Shown one piece after another: positions 10,372 through 21,641 of a stretch of DNA of 64,000 nt. Numbering within the stretch: the stretch's first letter is position 1; every line of letters begins with the position of its first letter. Source of the stretch: Mytilinidion resinicola (taxonomy: Eukaryota > Ascomycota > Dothideomycetes > Mytilinidiales > Mytilinidiaceae); the NCBI RefSeq assembly GCF_010093595.1, contig NW_022985438.1:981241-1045240 (forward strand). The letters run 5' to 3'. The notes under the pieces are model-generated. The model made no database searches. It was not told where the DNA came from and was given only the letters and a program-made list of their open reading frames with translations. A program made the position numbers and the translations under genes.

Positions 10372-11617
10372 ATGAGCTGGACGTGCTACGCGATGATATG
10401 GCTTCTTTCAGTGATGCTGCTTTTAAGCAGTATTTTGCTTTCGCTCGCCGTTGCGGGTTTATTACTCTTCTCGGCTCACGCTATGGCGGCTGTGAAGAAA
10501 TATCGCATCGGTCCCAGGACGAATCCGGCGCTCGCTGGCCATCAATGCATGTTTGTAGACCTGCCTGGTCCACAAGGAGGTCCACAGGGGAGTATCCAAA
10601 TTGGCGAGGAGATCATCAGGGAAAAGCCTCTACTCCATCTGATGCTGGGACAGAGCCTGAAAAACTTCAACATGGACAACTGGATAGCAAAGCCAGCGCA
10701 CAAATCACGCGTCACCAAGGCTGTCAAAGAGTTGGAGGCGGATCGGCGAGTGGCGTATCTAGCTTTGCACTCGAATGGGGTTGCTAGGATCGGGACAGCC
10801 GCCAGAACCATCCGCATATTTCGCTCTATTTGCTTCACGGAGGAGCGGAACTGGAAAGCCAACGGGAAGAAAGCGAAAGCCCCGCTCATCTCGCTCGGGC
10901 TCTTCAAGGATCTCTCTAGGATCAACAACGCCTGCCAGCCAAACGCGGTCTTCGGGTGGGATTATCAAACTGGAAAGGCTACGGTCTATGCCACGCAGGT
11001 GATCCGGCACGATGATGAGGTGCTGATTGAGTACGACCGCGAGAACACTATCAGGAACACTGCCGCTAGGAGAGTTGCGTTCCAGCGGAACCTTCGGTGG
11101 GCGTGTGTTTGCGCCTTGTATGTCGCTGCCAATACAACTGAGTCTGACAATAGGAGGAATAGGCTTGCTGAGTTGCATGAGCATGTTCATGCGGCGATCC
11201 ACGTCCCGAATACCTGGCAGGCCCTGGAAGATCTGGTGCAGAGACAGTATGTTACTAAAGTCATAGAATACCATGCCTTGCTGAAAGCCGAGGGGATCAT
11301 GGTCAGTAGATTGGTGGAAGCGTATGCCTTCAATCCCCAAAACTGGAAAGCTGGTGCTAATATGAGAGACGGAATGTAGACTGCAGAAGGCAGCATGTGT
11401 CTCGTACAATGAGTTCAACGACAGTCGCACAGCGATCATGTTCTTGATGGAAGCAATTAATGTTGGAATTATTGCGTACGGAGATGGGTGTCGGTTTGTA
11501 GCTCGGCCTGATGTGCAACTTGGACGGATTATGCGAGGTGCGAAGATGAAAGTGGAACCTGATGCAGACGAAGAAGACAATGAAGAGGAGGATCAAGATG
11601 AGGAGGACGAGGAGTAG
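10372..11617 (+). CDS. SET-domain protein with N-terminal membrane anchor, probable
   Basis: SMYD/SET5-like fungal protein. Exons 10372-11321 and 11380-11617 (58-nt intron: GTATGC donor, GCTAAT branch, TGTAG acceptor) give 395 residues; the intron removes a TAG that would otherwise end the frame at 11379. SET features are IGEEIIREKPLL, then SRINNACQPNAVFGWD in place of the usual NHSCxPN, and VIRHDDEVLIEYD. A post-SET-like WACVCALY follows, and the C-terminus is acidic (DEEDNEEEDQDEEDEE). If translation starts at 10372 the first 35 residues form a strong hydrophobic segment (IWLLSVMLLLSSILLSLAV); starting at 10483 (MAAVKKYRIG) would omit it. SET proteins methylate lysines, but the His-to-Asn change and the lost third Cys make activity doubtful. 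Confidence 0.65.
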
Positions 11618-12374
11618 TCGGAGAGCCAGATCTTGGACTGTCTTCCAATGCTCGACTTTGGAAAACGAGTAGATGATATCCAAGTCAGATGTCCTTTAGC
11701 CTAGCATATGTTCATAGACTTCATCGACATGTTTACATTGTGCACCTTCAATCCACGAAATGGAAATTAGACTAGATCGATAATGGTTATTCATCCAGAC
11801 TTTTCACCCACTATGTAATAATCACGTTTAAGCATTACCCCCACGTCGTGATTCAGATGCCGCAAGCCTAAACACAGAGGAAGAAGACGCATCCCGAAGA
11901 TCGTGGAAAACCCATGTTGATCTCTCGTGATCTGAAGTCAAGCACCTACCATGGAGACGTCACCTGACAATAACGCAATAGCAATCGGAGATGGGCAGAC
12001 GGAGGATGGGCGTTTGAGGACGGCTGCCTCGCCGCTATCTACTCCAAAGGGCAACTGATATGTTGAGGCGGTGCAGATGTGGCGCAATATGCTGTCCTGT
12101 CCTTGGTTCCAACTTCATGATGCCTGGTAATCCTGGTGCAACACCACCTCCTGAACCCGGATTACAGGCACAGCTGAGCAAACTCGGGGGCTTAGTCTTC
12201 CAGCCATCCCGACTGATATATGTATGCGCTGCCGCCTCTGCTATGCATCCCAGGACTCGACCGTGCGAGCTTCCATGACCACATTCCTAGCCGGCACGCC
12301 CTCACCCCATCGCCCACCGCTCCCCACGCACGCACTCGCCCTTCTCTTCCTCACCTCCGGACCGCAGATGCAAG
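11618..12374. other. Intergenic region between SET-domain and DUF7514-type genes
   Basis: About 750 bp. No gene, repeat or RNA that I can support. It contains the 3' UTR of the SET gene and the promoter of the next gene. Confidence 0.6.
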
Positions 12375-13937
12375 ATGACGACTGAGCCGTCAGATGCGCC
12401 GAACAAAGAAGCCCAGCAGTATTGGGGCTACCTGCTCAAGCCCGACAAATGCGGTACAGACCTGTTCAACAGGCTGCTGGAAGGCACAGCGAACTTCATT
12501 GTACGGACACGCTCCGACTCCACCCCTTGACACGATGCGATTGCACTTGAAGCTGACATGATATCCCCATCGTAGTCTACACACTTTGAGCCGTCCGACA
12601 GTCATGATCTAACGCCGGCACAGCTTGCGGCGTTCTACAGAGCCGTCGGGGGGCACTATGACGTATTATTCGCAGAAACACCACCTTCCTCGATCGCTTT
12701 CATATACAAGTCGCTCGGATGCCTCCATTCACTCCAGCCAAGCCCAACCGACGACGGCTACGACTCTCCCACAATACCCGCCCTCAAGATCAAAGGCTTC
12801 ATAACATGGCAGACGATCCAGCTCCTGCTGTGCCCCGAGGAACACGTCCCCTTCCTACAAAAAGCTGTCCTCGACTTTGATATCATAGACCCCGCAGATG
12901 GCAAACCCTTTCCTAAGCTCCTCCCCAAGGAGAGCTTCCCGGAGAAGCCGGACCCTGCCATGGTACAATGGTATGAGGGGGTGGCAGACCGGTTGCGAAA
13001 GGAAGCAGAGGCAGAGGAACAGAGGGGAGATGCTAGAAGGGCTGACGTCGACGTCGACGACCCCCGAGTGACCGGCGACTCGTCGGCAGACAGCTCTGCA
13101 GATGAGCGACATGGCGCGGAGGCCTATTTCAGAGATCCTCTGTACCGCAATCGCCGGGGCAGGCCGACAATCATTCACACGTACTCCCGCCAACCACCTC
13201 CACGCTCACCGCGACAATTTGTAGAGGATCGTGGGCGGCACGTTGCCAATAGTGTGCGCCACTTCTGGAGTCCATTCACCAGACGGCGTAGTCTCCCGGA
13301 TCGACATGGAGAGGTGTTTGACGACGACGTTACGCCTACGACGACGCAAGCTTCTGGGCCTCGCTACCCGCCCAAGAGGCCTCATGTGCAGCGAAGAGAA
13401 AGCAGCCTATCATCTACCGACTCAGAGTCGGATAGGGGCAGCCGTCCAAGCCATCCCGAGAGCCCAGTGCTGAAGCACCGGCGCAGCCACGAGCCACCCC
13501 CGAGTCCACGGGAATACTTCCCTCCATATGTGGAGCAGCCACGGCGATACTCGCACGACAACCGATACTCGCCCGAACCATCAGGCTATGGACCTACCAA
13601 GGCACCCATCTTCGCGACGCACGTTGCGAACCTCCAGGCGCATAAATACTACGATCGCCGACCGGAAATGCCCGCGCGGCCGAGCTACCCGCGCCACAAC
13701 GTGCGATATTCGGCACAGTCGAGCCCGCGAAAGGAAGAGCCCCCTGTAATACGGGAGCCATATGAGTACACGCCCCGCACATCGCGGCCGTCTCGAGAAC
13801 AGGAGCGCGATCGGGAGCGCGATCGAGACCGAGACCGGGACCGCGAGAGGGGAGATAGGAGGGTGCAGCATCGGTACGTGACGCCGGTGGACGGGGTGGG
13901 AGGGCGCAGATACCCGGTGGATGCGCCCTGGCGATAG
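12375..13937 (+). CDS. DUF7514-type fungal protein with disordered Arg-rich tail
   Basis: Exons 12375-12500 and 12576-13937 give 495 residues. The N-terminal 190 residues are a globular fungal domain that I recognise as DUF7514 from its order of motifs: YWGYLLKPDKCG, FEPSDSHDLTPAQLAAFYR, GGHYDVLF, IAFIYKSLGCLHSLQP, IPALKIKGFITWQTIQLLL and the LLPKESFPEKPD region. The rest is disordered, rich in Ser, Pro and Arg, and ends with an alternating Arg/Asp/Glu tract near residues 440-470. No signal peptide or membrane segment is visible. Function is unknown; the tail suggests RNA binding or a scaffold, which is inference. The 75-nt intron has a GCTGAC branch site. Confidence 0.8.
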
Positions 13938-15028
13938 AAGGCGATCTCGCGCGGATGTTGTGACTGGCTTGCATGGGCGGCTTGTTTTTTCGATGCGATC
14001 TGGGTTAGCAGTGGGGAGGGGCGTGGGTTTGAGCAACGGCATTGGTTTTCTGGCGCTGGTCACGAAGCAAGCGTGCATATCTGCATGCAACTAGATCTGC
14101 TCCGCCGTGGGAGCTGGAAAGTACATATTTTTACGGCCTTGATGAGAGAGGACTGTGGAGAATCCCGATGAGGCCTGAGGATGGCTTGTAGGAAGGTACC
14201 TTTCGTTTAGGACTGATACGGTCTGGCAATATGTACAATGAGAGCAATGGACGCATCCGGAGAGTCATGCTATGCGCTGCACCCAAACACCTGACAAAGG
14301 CGCAGATGCGGACTAGGACGTTGTCTGTGCACGCTTGCGCCAGTACCTTTGCAGTGCGGCGAGCGCCCAAATTAGAGCCAGTGGATCCAAATTGTTCGAA
14401 AGACGGGTTGATTAGCAGGTTGCAGCTTTTATATATCGCGTGAATGGCTGATAGCACCATAAAGAACCCGGGACAGTGGCATAAGCGTAAGAAACGGCTG
14501 CCCAGGTGCCAGGGTCGGATCCGGGTATCAATCCGTGGCTTTCGAGGACTGGATTGCAATTGCTTCCCTGTGATCGTCGCCGGGGCCAGACAAGGCTGGT
14601 TGGGCGAGGTTCCAAGGTTGCCGTTTCCAGCTGGAGCTTCGTCATTCATGGAGCACTGGCCAAACACGACCACATCACTCCAGCTGGCATCGTCCTCGTC
14701 GCCCGCCCGGATTGCCTCTCGCCCGCCTGCGCTGCCATTCCTTTTGCCCTCGTCCGCCCAGGCCAGCCTTATTGCATTGCTCCAGCCACTTCGCCGCGTC
14801 AGCCCCTCACAGGGTCCGCATTAGACCGCCCGGCCTGCCAGCACTAACCTCATAGCTCTACGGGCTGAGGTCCGCCAGCATTAACCGCGCAACAACCTCA
14901 GTCTCCACCTCTCCACCACGACTCTCACGGCGCCGCTCCTCCCACCCCCTCACCTCTCCTCCCCTCGGGCCCCGCCAATTACCTCCCGCCCTCTCTCCTC
15001 CGCCCTCTCTCCTCCGCCCTACTGAACA
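13938..15028. other. Intergenic region, tricalbin promoter
   Basis: No supported gene in about 1.1 kb. The 120 bp before the tricalbin start are strongly pyrimidine-rich, with tandem CTCTCCTCCGCC, which fits a fungal core promoter and leader. Confidence 0.6.
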
Positions 15029-18000
15029 ATGACTTCCAGAGACGCGTCCGAGCTCAAGCAGCAGGGCGCCTTGGAAGCTGCCCAGGACCCCGACTCCATC
15101 GTCACGGCGCAAGCTGCAGAGAACGCGGTGCTGGAAGAGGCAAGGAAGGGCGGCTCTGCGGCGTTCCAGTTCAATCCAGACGCCTCGCCTGAAGAGAAGG
15201 CCGCCCAACTCAAATCTGTGGGCTCCACCCCATCATTGCTTATTTTCGAGAGCTATGCTGATACACTCCTCCCAGCACGTGCCGCCTGGATTCCACCACG
15301 AACGCAACCCAAAGGCCACTGCCTTGGTTTCTGATGTTGTAGGTACCTCCAGCTCTGGTCTTGGGTTTGTTTGCTAATTGCTTCACTAGGACGACGGCAA
15401 GCCTTCTGAGTTCGACCTTCCTCCAGCCTCCAAGGCTGCTGCGATCACGGACGACAAGCCTATTGCCAACGGACATGCCAACGGACATCTGCCAGACGAC
15501 GATTCTGCTCGCTGGGAACGCGTGGGTTGGGCCCCCCGGTTTGGCGACCTTGATAACGGGGACGATGAGGAGGGCACCATGCTAGACCACCAGACCTGGC
15601 TGGAAGGAAAGCTCGAAGACAAATTCTTTGGAGGTGAGCGCATTGCCCAGTTTTGGTGTCGTCGAATCTGCAACTGACGAGCATTCTAGACTGGTATCAT
15701 AACACGGGAGTCATTATATTTGCCTGTCTGTCCTCATGGGTTGTCGCGGTCCTCGGCGGGGGACTGGGATGGGTCTTCCTGATCATGGCCATCTGCGGAA
15801 CCTACTATCGGACTTCCATCCGCCGGGTTCGTCGCAACTTCCGGGACGACGTCAATCGCGAGATGGCCAAGAACAAGCTGGAGACCGACACCGAGAGCTT
15901 GGAGTGGATAAACAGCTTCCTGGTCAAGTTCTGGCCCATCTATGCCCCAGTCCTGTGCGACACCATTGTCGCGTCCGTCGACCAGGTTTTGTCCACCTCT
16001 ACTCCGGCCTTCCTGGACAGCTTGAGAATGAAGCAATTCGTTCTTGGGACCAAGCCTCCGAGACTTGAGCACGTCAAGACATACCCCAAAGCCCAGGACG
16101 ATATCGTGTTAATGGACTGGAAATTCAGCTTTACGCCCAAGGACCACGCCGATCTCACCTCTCGCCAAATTAAGAACAAGATCAACCCCAAGATTGTTCT
16201 CGAGATCCGGGTTGGCAAGGGTCTAGTAAGCAAAGGTTTGGATGTTATTGTCGAAGATATGGCATTCTCGGGCCTCATGAGAGTAAAGTTCAAGCTTCAA
16301 ATCCCATTCCCTCACGTCGAAAAGGTTGAGATCTCCTTCCTGGAACGCCCTACCATCGATTATGTCTGCAAACCGCTCGGCGGTGAGACTTTCGGATTCG
16401 ACATCAACTTCATTCCAGGTCTAGAGAGCTTCATTGCGGAGCAGATCCACGCCAATCTTGGCCCGATGATGTACGATCCCAATGTGTTCCCCATCGAAAT
16501 TGCGAAGATGCTTGCCGGCAACCCTGTCGACCAAGCGATTGGCGTTCTCCAGATCACTTTCCATGGCGCTCAAGGCTTGAAGAACCCCGACAAGTTTTCT
16601 GGTACCCCTGACCCTTACGCCGTTGTCTCGATCAACTCAAGAACAGAGCTTGGCAGGACGAAGACAGTTCATGAGAATGCCAACCCCCGCTGGAATGAAA
16701 CTGTCAATGTTATCATTACGTCACTCAAAGATGCTCTTACCATTCAGCTATACGACTACAATGAGTACCGCAAAGATAAGGAGCTAGGAACTGCCACTTT
16801 TGCGTTGGAAGCGCTCGAGACTGTTACAGAGCATGAAAACCAGGCCCTCGAAGTCATGGCTAACGGTCGAGCTCGTGGCATTGTCCAATGCGATATTCGA
16901 TTCTTCCCCGTTCTCGAGGGTATGAAATTGGAAGACGGCACTGAAGAGCCTCCGCCAGAGTCTGCAACTGGAATTGCCCGTTTCACCGTTGAGCAAGCCA
17001 AAGAACTCGATGGCAGCAAGAGCTTGATTGGCCAGCTGAACCCGTACGCGGAATTGATTCTTAACGGAAAGCTGATTCACACGTCAAAGAAGCTCAAGCG
17101 GACCAACAACCCAATTTGGCCGGATGGCTCTATCGAAATTCTCATCACCGATCGGAAGAAGGCCAAGCTTGGTCTCGTCATCAAAGACGACCGCGACATT
17201 GCAGCTGACCCTGAAGTCGGCAAGGCTCAGATCGGTCTCGACGACATGCTGGATCTCATGGCGAAAGGCCACGAATGGTACAACCTTGCTGGCGTGAAGA
17301 CAGGTCGGGCGAAGATGACTCTGCAATGGAAGCCGGTAGCCATGAAGGGAGCGGTTGGCGGATCAGGTGGTTATGTCACTCCTATCGGTGTCTTACGCCT
17401 TCACTTCCAGAATGCCCGAAATCTTCGCAATGTGGAAACCATGGGTAAATCCGATCCATATGTTCGGGTTCTTCTATCTGGAATTGAAAAGGGCCGAACG
17501 GTTACCTTCAAGAACAACCTCAATCCAGACTGGGACGAAGTCATCTACGTCCCGATGCATTCTACACGCGAGAAGCTGCTCCTCGAGGTCATGGACGAGG
17601 AGAATCTTGGAAAGGATCGGTCTTTGGGTCACATTGAACTCGCTGCTGCTGACTATATTCGCCAAGACGAGGATGGCCAGTATCTTGTAAACGAGCAGAA
17701 GTCTTTGAGGTCTGATGGTCTGCGCACTGGGCCACGAGCTCAGCCAAAGGGCACTCTGAACTACACCTGCTCCTTCTACCCCACATATCCTACCGTCGAT
17801 CCGGATGACGAAGAGGAACAGGCGGCTCGCAAGAGCGCCGAAGCGTCTCGTCCAGGCACGGCTATATCTGGCAAGCCGAGCGTTGATGGCGCGAGTCTGG
17901 AAGAGAAGAAGACGAAACTTGATCGAAGCTCTACTGTTGGGACCATTTCTTCTTTGAAGAAGACTACCCCTGCAAGCAGTGAGACTGATCTTGCGAAGTC

Positions 18001-19824
18001 ATTGGACAAGGCCGAAGCTGAACAAGATATTGTGCCAGTGAAGAAAGAGATCGCGAAGCTCAGGCTAAATGCGGAGACGTTGTCGCAGTACGGTGAGCAT
18101 AGTCTGTATCTCATTGGTCCGTGTATATCCCGAAATAATCAGCTAACGTTTCAGAATCTGGTCTCATCGTCTTCAAACTCATCGATGGCGAGTTCGCGGC
18201 GAAGGACTGTTATGTCCAGGTGCTTATGGATGATATGCTGTTCCCGTCGTACCAGTCGAGCAAGATCCGTTCCAAGAATCACACTTTTAACGAAGGTACC
18301 AAGTCTCGCTCGATTGGGATTCGCTCAAACGCTGACATGTTTCTTGTAGTTGGTGATGCAATGGTCCGAGAGCTTGACTTCTCCAAGATTACTCTTCGTC
18401 TCATGGAGCACCTTGATAAGAAAGGTGAAGGTGCTGAAGATCACATCATTTCTAAATTGACAGGTTCTACGCTGGACACGCTTAGGCGCTGTTTGGTGAG
18501 CTTTGCAGCCATCGCATCGATAACTCTGAGCTAGACTAATTTTTGGCAGTACACACCTACTCAACTTACGTTGAAAGACCACGACGGGCGGGAGAGCAAG
18601 ATCACCGTTAGCTTGAAGTATCTTCCCATCAAGATGAGCCTGGACCCCAGCGAGAGCTTCAATAATTCAGGTACCCTCCGTATCGATGTTTTGGATGCTG
18701 CAGATCTACCCGCTGCGGACCGCAACGGCTACAGTGACCCTTATTGCAAGTTCAATCTCAACGGAAAGGAAGTGTACAAGACCAAGACACAGAAGAAGAC
18801 CCTGCACCCTGCGTGGAACGAATTCTTTGAGGTTCCGGTCCGATCTCGTACAGCAGCAAACTTCGAGGTTGTAGTGTACGACTGGGATTTCGGCGACAAG
18901 GCGGACTTACTTGGCAAGGCTGCCATCAACCTCGAGATTTTAGAGCCCTTCATGGCGCAAGAAGTCACACTGGGCTTAGACGGTGAGTCTGGCGCCATCC
19001 GACTCAAGATGCTCTTCAAGCCCGACTACGTCCTCCGCTCTCGCCAGGGCTCCTCCACCTTCTCCGGAACCTTCGCAGCACCCGGCAAAGTCATCGGCGC
19101 TCCCGTCAAGGGTATCGGCAAGGGCGCTACGCTCGTCGGCGGCGGAGTCGCAAAGGGCGCCTCCTTCATCGGCCGGGGCTTCCGCCGCCGCAAGTCTACC
19201 AGCGTCGAGCACGACGAGCCCGAACGCCTGGGCACACCCAACGGCTCCGTAGACGGCCCGCCCGCTATCAGCATCGAGAACAGCGACGGCACGCCGAATT
19301 CGAGCCACCGCCGCGACAAAAGCTGGGGCGCGCAGAGCATCTCCTCGCACCTCGGCTCTCCGACAGGCGGCGGCGCTGAGCAGGGCGTCGCCTCCCTCAG
19401 CGTCCTCTCTGCCTCGGGCTATCCCGCCGGCACTAACGTCATCGTGCACATCAAGCACGAGGGCGCCAAGGGCAGCAAGGTCGTGCACAAGACCAAGCAC
19501 ATCAAAGCGCCCGAGGGCAACGTCGACTTCGACGGCGAGACGGTCAAGGTGCCGTGCACAGCGGATGCGCAGTTCAAGCTGCTCGTCAAGAACCACGCCA
19601 CGTTCGGCGCGGACGACGAGCTCGGGGAGGCGCCCTTCTTCGTCGACGACCAGGGCAGCGGCAGCGAGAAGGCGGTGGCGGTGGGCGCGGGCAAGGTGGT
19701 TGTGCGCAGCAGCTTCCAACCCGCGGATGTGGGGAGTATCGCGGGCGGCGCGAGCCCGCGGCTGAGCAAGCGGTTCATGAGTAAGCGGGATAGTCGGGAG
19801 AGGAGTGCAACACCGCAGGGTTGA
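15029..19824 (+). CDS. TCB: Tricalbin: ER-plasma membrane tether with SMP and C2 domains
   Basis: ER-anchored lipid-transfer tether at plasma-membrane contact sites. Seven exons (15029-15217, 15276-15338, 15390-15633, 15690-18092, 18155-18295, 18350-18495, 18550-19824) give 1486 residues. A hydrophobic hairpin lies at about 172-206 (WVVAVLGGGLGWVFLIM). The SMP domain follows at about 236-435 (SLEWINSFLVKFWPIYAP to MYDPNVFPIEIAKML). C2 domains begin near residues 450, 591 and 731 and, after a charged Ser-rich linker, near 969 (degenerate) and 1103. Ca-binding loops GTPDPYA, GKSDPYV and GYSDPYC can be seen. A Gly-rich, basic C-terminus closes the protein. The tiny 63-nt exon 2 (HVPPGFHHERNPKA) is required for similarity to the family. 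Intact in all frames. Confidence 0.93.
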
Positions 19825-19865
19825 GATTGAAAATGTGTGTTTTGTTGACTTTGTGTGTGTGTTGC

Positions 19866-19938
19866 AGGGCGGTTGACTCGGCGGCGGTTGACTACGAGGC
19901 GGTTGACGACTAGGCGGTTGACGGGTAGGCGGCTGAGT
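19866..19938. repeat. Minisatellite GCGGTTGAC, about 15-bp unit
   Basis: About five imperfect copies of GGCGGTTGAC plus a 4-6-bp variable spacer, lying about 45 bp downstream of the tricalbin stop codon, probably in its 3' UTR. Confidence 0.8.
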
Positions 19939-20496
19939 GCGAAGGTGTAATGGGTGGGTGGGTTAGGCGGACGGGGGACGGGGGACGGCGACTGCAAAAA
20001 CGGACTTTTTCCTTGTTTATTCTCTACCCCTGACGAATTGGGAAATGGGAGATTGGGATGGAGAAAAATGGATGAGTGAAGACTCAACGGGTTGGGCACC
20101 TCCTTTTTCCTAGTTTCTGCGACATTCCTGTTGGATGCTTGGTTCCTTGTGTTTTTACCCTTCCTATGATATACCTCTTTCTTCTTTTTTTCTTTACGCT
20201 TTGGCTATGGCTATGGCTGCCTTTGTGGATGTCTATTAGTAGGGTAGGGGGAGTAGGGAATAGGGAGGGAAGGGGGGTTTGTGATACCTGCGAGTGGTTG
20301 ATGTGGATGATAGTCCATAAGCGTGGGGGGGGGGGGTTAGAGATGTAGTTAAAAATGAGATGAGATTGTGTAATTATGCTACGAAGTACTATGTATGCAC
20401 AATGGCTTTTCTATCTTGCGATTTCTATTCTACTTTTCTACGTTCTTTGACCCACCGCCCTCACGTCATCATCCCAAACCTTTCTTTTTCATAGAT

Positions 20497-20570
20497 CACG
20501 TGGATACTTTAATGTCACGTGCCTTCCACGTGCCCTCCATACTTTCTTCCTTTTCTGGGAGGTATATAAT
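20497..20570 (+). promoter_or_regulatory. Three E-boxes followed by a TATA-like box
   Basis: CACGTG occurs at 20497-20502, 20516-20521 and 20527-20532, and a TATATAAT sequence follows at 20563-20570. A CT-rich tract of TSS type (TTCTTCTTCTTC, 20585-20620) follows that. This layout looks like a bHLH-controlled promoter facing right, yet no gene is recognisable downstream. Pho4/NUC-1-type bHLH proteins bind CACGTG, and such a gene lies at 29245-31498. Confidence 0.4.
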
Positions 20571-20585
20571 CTCCTCGTGCATAGC

Positions 20586-20622
20586 GTCTTCTCTTCTTCT
20601 TCTTCTTCTTCTTTCTTCCAGG
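20586..20622. repeat. CTT/TTC microsatellite
   Basis: Pure pyrimidine tract with about seven TTC units just downstream of the TATA-like box. Confidence 0.8.
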
Positions 20623-21060
20623 GAAGGGCGGGATGAGGGGAGGATGAAGCCCATCTAGCCACAAGCCCATGGGCGAGGGGTGGTGGGTTGCAAAACGACA
20701 TCGCCAAAGATTTGATGGAGTGGAGGAGGGATCAACAAGTCCATCGAAAGAAGATGATGGTGGGAGGAGGGGGGAGGGAGAGGGTGCAAACTGACACGCC
20801 AAACATTATCATGGAGAGGAAGGAGGAGAGAGATGTGCGAAAGAGGAGGTCCTACATGCACATGGAGAGGGCGGAGGAGGGGAAGGAGTGGGGGGTGCTG
20901 ATGGTCAGAAAGAGGTGGAGGTTGGGGTGGTGGTCATCTATCATTGTCGGTTAGGGGGAGGAGGTGGTCAGTACGGCATTCATGTCCATAGACAGCAAGG
21001 GTTAGCAAGTATCATCAGGGCTTGGTGATGGTAAGCATCAAGCGTGTAGAAGACTCCCAA

Positions 21061-21495
21061 AACTTCCGCGCTCCATCATAGGAATTGATGCGAGCTTTTA
21101 CTCCACCACAAGCCCAGCTCCATGGAGGAGTGACTGGGACCGCTTTGATCACTCTCCATGGAAGCCCCGCTTTTCATTTTGAAGAACGATCTCCAAATGC
21201 TCCCCATGGGTAGTTGCTCCCGACTTCTTGACTCCCTCGTCCTCAAGGTTCGTTGTAGAAGGAAGGTTGGGCGAGGGGTGAACTTCCGCGCTCCATTATC
21301 TGATTAGGTTACTCATGTTGCTCCACCACAAGCCCAGCACCCATGAGGTGAGGGCCAAGACTATTTCTGAACACTCTCCATGCCAACCTCCGTCCGATAC
21401 CTGGAGAACGATCTCCAAGTCCTCCCCATCGGGAAAGTTGCGTCCGGCTCTTGACTCCCACACCTTCGAGATCTATTGCAGAAAGAAAGGCTGGG
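21061..21495 (+). repeat. Two-copy direct repeat, period 220 bp
   Basis: AACTTCCGCGCTCCAT starts both copies (21061 and 21281). CTCCACCACAAGCCCAGC, ACTCTCCATG, GAACGATCTCCAA and CTTGACTCCC follow at matching offsets. It shares CTCCACCACA...CCATG...AACACTCTCCATG with units of the 190-bp array near 26700, so it is probably the left edge of the same family. Confidence 0.75.
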
Positions 21496-21625
21496 CGGAG
21501 GGAGCAGGTTTCATTGTGGACTTAAATATAGAGGTTTTAGACGTAGACGCAAGTGTTTGGGCATTGTGTTCGGTGGTATGTCGTTCAGTCGTTGTAGACT
21601 CAATAGGAAAGGAAGCGGAGAACGA

Positions 21626-21641
21626 CACGTGATATCACGTG
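21626..21641. promoter_or_regulatory. Perfect 16-bp palindrome of two E-boxes
   Basis: CACGTGATATCACGTG is perfectly self-complementary, with two CACGTG cores around GATATC. It is a candidate double bHLH site. No gene with a clear start lies nearby. Confidence 0.5.

Noticed and set aside
10356..10787. Alternative plus-strand frame overlapping the SET gene start (LNELDVLRDDMASFSDAAFK)
   Set aside because: The upstream part looks protein-like, but it runs antagonistic to the SET frame and loses sense after about 60 codons; no splice join links it to the SET domain.
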